Of a stretch of 9,115 nt of DNA, positions 5,708 to 9,115 are shown one piece after another. The position numbers and the translations under genes were made by a program. Numbering within the stretch: position 1 is the stretch's first letter; the number at the start of each line of letters is the position of its first letter. The notes under the pieces were generated by a model that was given only the letters and a program-made list of their open reading frames with translations, was not told where the DNA came from and made no database searches. Origin of the DNA: Anaerolineae bacterium (lineage in GTDB: Bacteria; Chloroflexota; Anaerolineae; B4-G1); NCBI GenBank assembly GCA_030612585.1, contig JAUWNP010000178.1, forward strand, positions 1 through 9,115. The letters run 5' to 3'.

Positions 5708-7474
5708 TGCCTCACGATATTGAGAAGATAGTCCCGCAGTCTCCTCCATGTGGCCTCCCAACTGCGAATAGTAGATCTCCGCGTAGATGGGGCTCCCGTC
5801 CAGTAGTTCCTCGTGCGTGCCCCGCGCCACGATCTCGCCCCGCTCCAGCACCAGTATCTGATCCGCGTTGAGCACCGTGGCGATACGCTGGGCGATGACG
5901 AAACTGGTGCGGCCCTCCATCAGCCGCTCCAGCGCCTGCTGGATGCGATATTCTGTTTCATAGTCCACACTGGATGTCGCGTCATCCAGGATGAGGATGC
6001 GCGGATCGAGCAGCAACGCCCGGGCAATGGCGATGCGCTGCTTCTGCCCGCCGGAAAGCGTGACCCCCCGCTCACCCACCGCCGTTTCGTACTGCTCTGG
6101 GAAACTCATGATGAAGTCGTGCGCCTCGGCGGCTTTGGCGGCGGCCACGATCTCCTCCAGCGGTGCTTCGGGCCGGCCAAAGGCGATGTTCTCGCGGATC
6201 GTGCCGGAGAAAAGCGTCGTCTCCTGAAGCACGATGCCAATCTGCTGGCGCAACGAGTCCAGTGTCACGTCGCGCACGTCGTGGCCGTCAACGGTCACCT
6301 GTCCCCTGGTCACGTCGTAGAAGCGCGGGATGAGGTTGATGATCGTGGATTTGCCGGAGCCGGTCGCGCCGAGCAGTGCCACTGTCTGGCCTGGCTCGGC
6401 CACGAAACTGACACCCTTGAGCACCGGTTCGCCTCCGCTGAAGTAGCGGAAATTGACCTGCTCGAAAGCCACCCGTCCCTGGAGGGGAGGGAGTTCGACC
6501 GCGTCCGGCTTCTCGGCCACTTCAGACCCAGCGTCGAGGATCTCGAAGACGCGCTCGGCCGAGGCCCCCGCCTGCGAGATCATCGCCATGATCATCCCCA
6601 GCATCAACATGGGGAAAAAGGCCATCATCATGTAATTGGCGAAGGCGACCAGCCGGCCCACGCTGAGATGCCCGGCAATGGCTTGATAGCCGCCGAGCCA
6701 GTAGACGGACAAAAGCGACAGATTGGCGATGAGAAAGATGAGGGGGATTGCCGTCGCCATCAGCCGCCCGGTGACGATGTTCAGATCGAATAGGTTCTGG
6801 TTAGCATGGGCATAACGCTGAGCCTCGTAAGGCTCGCGGGTGAAGGCCTTGACGACCCGCACGCCGGCCAGATTCTCCTGCAACACTGTGTTGAGATCGG
6901 CCAGCCGCTGCTGAATCTGCATGAACAGTGGCCGAGCCTTGCTGGCGAAGAGAGCGAAGATGCCGAAGGTGAGCGGTACGAGCACGAGCATGATGAGCGC
7001 CAGTTGCCAGTCGGTGGCGAACAAAAGCGCTATGCTGCCGACCATCATCAGGATGGCGCTGAGGAGTTGGATGAAGCCCATACCGACGAACATGTGCACC
7101 ATCTCGACGTCAGACGTGGCACGGGTGAGGAGTTGGCCGGTCTGGGCGCGGTCGTGGTAACTGAACGAGAGGGACTGTATCTTGGCGTAGAGTTGATTGC
7201 GCAGGTCGTAGGCTACGCCCTGGGCAGTGCGGGCGGAGAGCATTCCCTGCAAGAAAGAGAAGACGGACCCGGCGATGGCCAGGCCTACCATCCCTACCGC
7301 TGCCCATAAGACGATGTCCATCCGCCCGGCAGCGATGCCGTTGTCAATGATCGTCTGGGTCAGGCGCGGGATGACCAGGCGGGCACCACTGGCGACGATC
7401 AGGCTCAGGAAGGTGCTGGCGGCCAAAAGCCGATAACGTTTGAGGTAGCCCAGCGCGCGCCAGAGATACTTCAC
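5690..7474 (-). CDS. ABC exporter half-transporter, degenerate-site subunit
   Basis: A 594-residue type I ABC exporter half in the inner membrane. Six hydrophobic helices lie at about 16-35, 54-75, 129-151, 156-176, 238-262 and 275-295. The NBD has Walker A GATGSGKST (369-377), Q-loop Q417, signature LSGGQ (473-477) and Walker B LILDD with Asp498 in place of the catalytic Glu. AQR replaces AHR, so the switch His is Gln529. The Asp and Gln pair marks the degenerate-site subunit of heterodimeric exporters such as TM287/288. Its intact LSGGQ would complete the active site of the partner encoded downstream (3678-5600). The chosen start is GTG at 7474, eight bases after GGAGG (7483-7487) and in a GTGA overlap with the repressor stop. 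An ATG at 7489 adds five residues but has no Shine-Dalgarno. The last residues, VGRFC, come from an inverted repeat. Confidence 0.93.
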   Translation of the reverse strand: MKYLWRALGYLKRYRLLAASTFLSLIVASGARLVIPRLTQTIIDNGIAAGRMDIVLWAAVGMVGLAIAGSVFSFLQGMLSARTAQGVAYDLRNQLYAKIQSLSFSYHDRAQTGQLLTRATSDVEMVHMFVGMGFIQLLSAILMMVGSIALLFATDWQLALIMLVLVPLTFGIFALFASKARPLFMQIQQRLADLNTVLQENLAGVRVVKAFTREPYEAQRYAHANQNLFDLNIVTGRLMATAIPLIFLIANLSLLSVYWLGGYQAIAGHLSVGRLVAFANYMMMAFFPMLMLGMIMAMISQAGASAERVFEILDAGSEVAEKPDAVELPPLQGRVAFEQVNFRYFSGGEPVLKGVSFVAEPGQTVALLGATGSGKSTIINLIPRFYDVTRGQVTVDGHDVRDVTLDSLRQQIGIVLQETTLFSGTIRENIAFGRPEAPLEEIVAAAKAAEAHDFIMSFPEQYETAVGERGVTLSGGQKQRIAIARALLLDPRILILDDATSSVDYETEYRIQQALERLMEGRTSFVIAQRIATVLNADQILVLERGEIVARGTHEELLDGSPIYAEIYYSQLGGHMEETAGLSSQYREAVGRFC

Positions 7475-8079
7475 GAAAATTGCCTCCATTTGGGGCCGGC
7501 GATGCCGTCTAGCAATAGATTCACCATCGTGTCGAGGGTTTCCGGCAGAGGGGTGGGGCGGGAGCCGTGGTGGTACACTATCACTTGCTGGAAGAACAGA
7601 GCGCGGAGCATACCACCCACATAGGTGGGATCCAGGTCGGCGCTGATCTCGCCGGCGGCCTGGGCCTGGCGCACCTGCTCGGATAGCAGTTTCATGAGTG
7701 CGTGCACCGGACGCATACCCTGGTGGCGCATCCCGGCCGCGAAGAGCCGCCGCGTCAGGGCGGGATCAGATAGCGAGTCCTCGGCCACCAGGCGCAACGC
7801 CAGTTTGATGCGCGCGACGGGACTGGCGGGCGCACCGTGCTCAGGCAAGAGTGATTCCTCCAGTCGCTGCAGTCGCAATCCGGCCAGGGCGGGCAGAACC
7901 GCCTCCTTGGTCTCGAAGTAGTTGAAGAAGGTGCCCTTGGCGACGTCAGCCGCCTCGGTGATCTCCTCGACGGTGGTGGCGTCGTATCCATGCTCGCGGA
8001 ATAGCCGCAGCGCGGTCTCCATCAGCCGCCGGCGGGTCTCCCGTTTCTTGCGTTCGCGTCGTGAGAGAATTCTGTTCAT
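7471..8079 (-). CDS. TetR-family transcriptional repressor of the ABC exporter
   Basis: A 202-residue DNA-binding regulator. A basic N-terminus (SRRERKKRETRRR) leads into the TetR helix-turn-helix at about 19-62: ETALRLFREHGYDATTVEEI, then the recognition helix region DVAKGTFFNYF (45-55) and ETKEAVL. The remainder is the helical ligand-binding and dimerisation domain, which cannot be assigned to a ligand. Length and layout are normal for the family. It is the first gene of the operon, its stop overlaps the start of the first ABC gene, and its promoter carries a palindrome typical of TetR operators. It therefore probably represses itself and the exporter until a transported compound binds. The start ATG at 8079 has only a weak ribosome-binding site, but the basic segment before the HTH is family-typical and supports it. 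Confidence 0.92.
   Translation of the reverse strand: MNRILSRRERKKRETRRRLMETALRLFREHGYDATTVEEITEAADVAKGTFFNYFETKEAVLPALAGLRLQRLEESLLPEHGAPASPVARIKLALRLVAEDSLSDPALTRRLFAAGMRHQGMRPVHALMKLLSEQVRQAQAAGEISADLDPTYVGGMLRALFFQQVIVYHHGSRPTPLPETLDTMVNLLLDGIAGPKWRQFS
7483..7487 (-). promoter_or_regulatory. Shine-Dalgarno setting the GTG start of the first ABC gene
   Basis: GGAGG on the minus strand is followed by an 8-base spacer and GTG at 7474-7472. The GTG shares GTGA with the repressor stop. This argues for the GTG and against the ATG at 7489, which overlaps the Shine-Dalgarno itself. Confidence 0.75.
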
Positions 8080-8098
8080 TATTTATGACCACAGAGTA

Positions 8099-8118
8099 AA
8101 TATGACCTGGGTCATATT
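8099..8118. promoter_or_regulatory. Palindromic TetR operator
   Basis: Two 9-bp arms, AATATGACC and GGTCATATT, are perfect inverted repeats around a 2-bp centre. The palindrome covers the 3' part of the -10 hexamer and the expected start of transcription, where a bound repressor would block polymerase. A further half-site ATGACC is present at 8085-8090, closer to the gene. Size, symmetry and position fit a TetR dimer site. Confidence 0.82.
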
Positions 8119-8144
8119 GTACACGATAGGGGGAAGATTGTCAA
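8116..8144 (-). promoter_or_regulatory. Promoter of the tetR-ABC-ABC operon
   Basis: On the minus strand a perfect TTGACA (8144-8139) is separated by 17 bp from TACAAT (8121-8116, 5 of 6 consensus bases). Transcription would start near 8109, inside the palindromic operator, about 30 bases before the repressor start codon. Confidence 0.85.
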
Positions 8145-8188
8145 TCAGCCACCTGTTATGGGGTGCGTTTCAGTCCTGGGGCAAGTTG

Positions 8189-8286
8189 ACCCTCCCGCAG
8201 GCTTCCGAAGGTGTTTTCTACGCTTCTCTGGCCTGTCGAGTGGTTTGGGTAAGCGTTTGCTATGCTTGCGGAGCCTGCGGGAGGGT
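8189..8286. repeat. 98-bp element with long inverted termini downstream of queG
   Basis: The arms at 8189-8207 and 8269-8286 (CGGAGCCTGCGGGAGGGT) are inverted copies that differ by one bulged base. The loop is 61 bp and contains a smaller inverted pair ACGCTT (8220-8225) / AAGCGT (8251-8256). It lies 13 bp beyond the queG stop and upstream of the tetR promoter. No target-site duplication is obvious. It may be a small non-autonomous mobile repeat, and its transcript would fold strongly and could end or protect the queG message. Confidence 0.7.
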
Positions 8287-8299
8287 GGGTAAAAACCTG

Positions 8300-9115
8300 T
8301 CAGGTCTGTCCTCCGATGCGGTCCAATGCCCACGCTGCGTGTTCCCGCACCAGCGGTTCTGCATCAGTGAGAGCCCTCGTCAGCGCCGGTACTGCCCGTT
8401 CGTCCCCCCAGTTCCCCAGTGCCACCGCCACGTTGCGCAGCAGCCTCCGCCGCCCGATACGGAAGATGGGACTCCCCTTGTACCGCTGGCGGAACGTTTC
8501 CTCGTTCATCTCAATCAGGTCTAACAAGACTGGCACACCACGGTCTGGCTCTGCGGCCTGAAATGACCGTTCCCGCGTGGGCCTGGCGAACCGCTGCCAG
8601 GGGCAGACGGTCTGGCAGACGTCACACCCGTAGATCCAGTTGCCCATCAGTGGCCGCAGTTCAGGCGGAATAGGCCCCTGCAGTTCGATGGTCAGGTAGG
8701 AAATGCAGCGCCGGGCGTCTAGTACGTAAGGGGCGATCAGCGCGCCCGTCGGACAGGCGTCCAGGCAACGCTGGCAGGTGCCACAACTCGTCTTTGCCCT
8801 TTCCGGCGTGGGATCCAGTTCAATGTTGACCAGGATTTCCCCCAGAAACAACCACGAGCCCGTCTGGGGATGGATCAGGCACGTGTTCTTGCCGACGAAG
8901 CCCAGGCCCGCCTCGGCTGCGTAGGCCCGTTCCAGCACCGGCCCGGTGTCCACGTAGGTGCGGCAGGCGGCCTCGCGCCCGGTCTCAGCGCTGATGAAGG
9001 CCGCCAGTTCCTCCAGGCGGGGTATCATCAGGTCGTGGTAGTCTAAACCCCAGGCGTAGTTGGAGATCAGCCCGCGAGAAGGATCGTGGCTGAGGCTGGC
9101 GGGCAGAGCGCCCGG
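8300..9115 (-). CDS. queG: Epoxyqueuosine reductase, N-terminus beyond the window
   Basis: QueG reduces epoxyqueuosine to queuosine in the wobble position of tRNAs, the last step of queuosine synthesis, using cobalamin and two [4Fe-4S] clusters. The 271 residues in the window start in mid-gene (LSHDPSRGLISNYAWGLDYHDLM is the family's conserved region), so the ATG at 9028 is internal. Visible motifs are TYVDTGPVLER with the probable catalytic Asp, GFVGKNTCLIHP, the ferredoxin-like clusters CGTCQRCLDACP and CDVCQTVCPW, and CISYLTIELQG. A HEAT-like tail (DERAVPALTRALTDAEPLVREHAAWALDRI) ends the protein, as in long members of the family. About 100 residues are missing relative to full-length homologues. 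No other queuosine gene is visible. Confidence 0.96.
   Translation of the reverse strand, partial: PGALPASLSHDPSRGLISNYAWGLDYHDLMIPRLEELAAFISAETGREAACRTYVDTGPVLERAYAAEAGLGFVGKNTCLIHPQTGSWLFLGEILVNIELDPTPERAKTSCGTCQRCLDACPTGALIAPYVLDARRCISYLTIELQGPIPPELRPLMGNWIYGCDVCQTVCPWQRFARPTRERSFQAAEPDRGVPVLLDLIEMNEETFRQRYKGSPIFRIGRRRLLRNVAVALGNWGDERAVPALTRALTDAEPLVREHAAWALDRIGGQT

Noticed and set aside
5813..6793. Plus-strand open frame of 326 residues opposite the first ABC gene
   Set aside because: Same shadow effect; composition is not protein-like and the opposite strand has all ABC motifs.
7922..8524. Plus-strand open frame of 200 residues across the tetR start, promoter and queG end
   Set aside because: It would read through the promoter, operator and an inverted repeat and overlaps two well-supported genes.
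8300..9028. queG as a complete 242-residue gene starting at 9028
   Set aside because: The frame continues upstream to the window edge with conserved family residues (DPSRGLISNYAWG), so the ATG is internal.

Overview
The window is GC-rich bacterial DNA in which every recognisable gene is read from the minus strand, right to left. The style of the genes and the many short dispersed repeats suggest a Chloroflexota-like bacterium (for example Anaerolineae), possibly from a metagenome. That assignment is an inference, because no ribosomal or other marker gene is present.

Layout in order of transcription: (1) The 3' part of queG, epoxyqueuosine reductase of tRNA queuosine synthesis, enters from the right edge (8300-9115). 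(2) A gap of about 220 bases holds a 98-bp inverted-repeat element and a near-consensus sigma-70-type promoter. A 20-bp palindrome covers the -10 and start region of that promoter. (3) An efflux operon follows: a TetR-family repressor (7471-8079), then two ABC exporter half-transporters (5690-7474 and 3678-5600). The first half-transporter starts at a GTGA overlap with the repressor stop. The two halves have complementary defects in their ATPase motifs, as expected of a heterodimeric exporter with one consensus and one degenerate ATP site. The palindrome is the likely operator, so the operon is probably autoregulated and induced by a ligand. (4) A tightly coupled pair comes next: a P-loop ATPase (2282-3646) and a TPR protein (535-2310) that overlap by 29 bp. 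A TATAAT box overlapping the upstream stop codon may drive them. (5) The left edge has the 5' part of a free methionine-(R)-sulfoxide reductase (GAF domain) with a +1 frameshift, cut by the window end.

The most unusual content is the ATPase/TPR pair and the repeat load. The pair is a candidate regulated-NTPase system: the TPR protein has an N-terminal domain that looks like an NTPase fold without its P-loop, followed by eight 40-residue TPRs whose DNA is nearly identical in places. The repeats include a 24-nt repeat-like insertion inside the NBD of one ABC protein, just before the switch histidine. Two 35-bp tracts of five heptamers each lie directly upstream of gene starts. An inverted repeat supplies the stop codon and last residues of the other ABC protein.

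Efflux logic: a ligand would bind TetR and release the operator. The two half-transporters would then be made by coupled translation and assemble in the membrane. The ATPase/TPR pair is co-directional and only 31 bp downstream, so it may be partly co-transcribed with the exporter, but nothing in the sequence shows a shared function.
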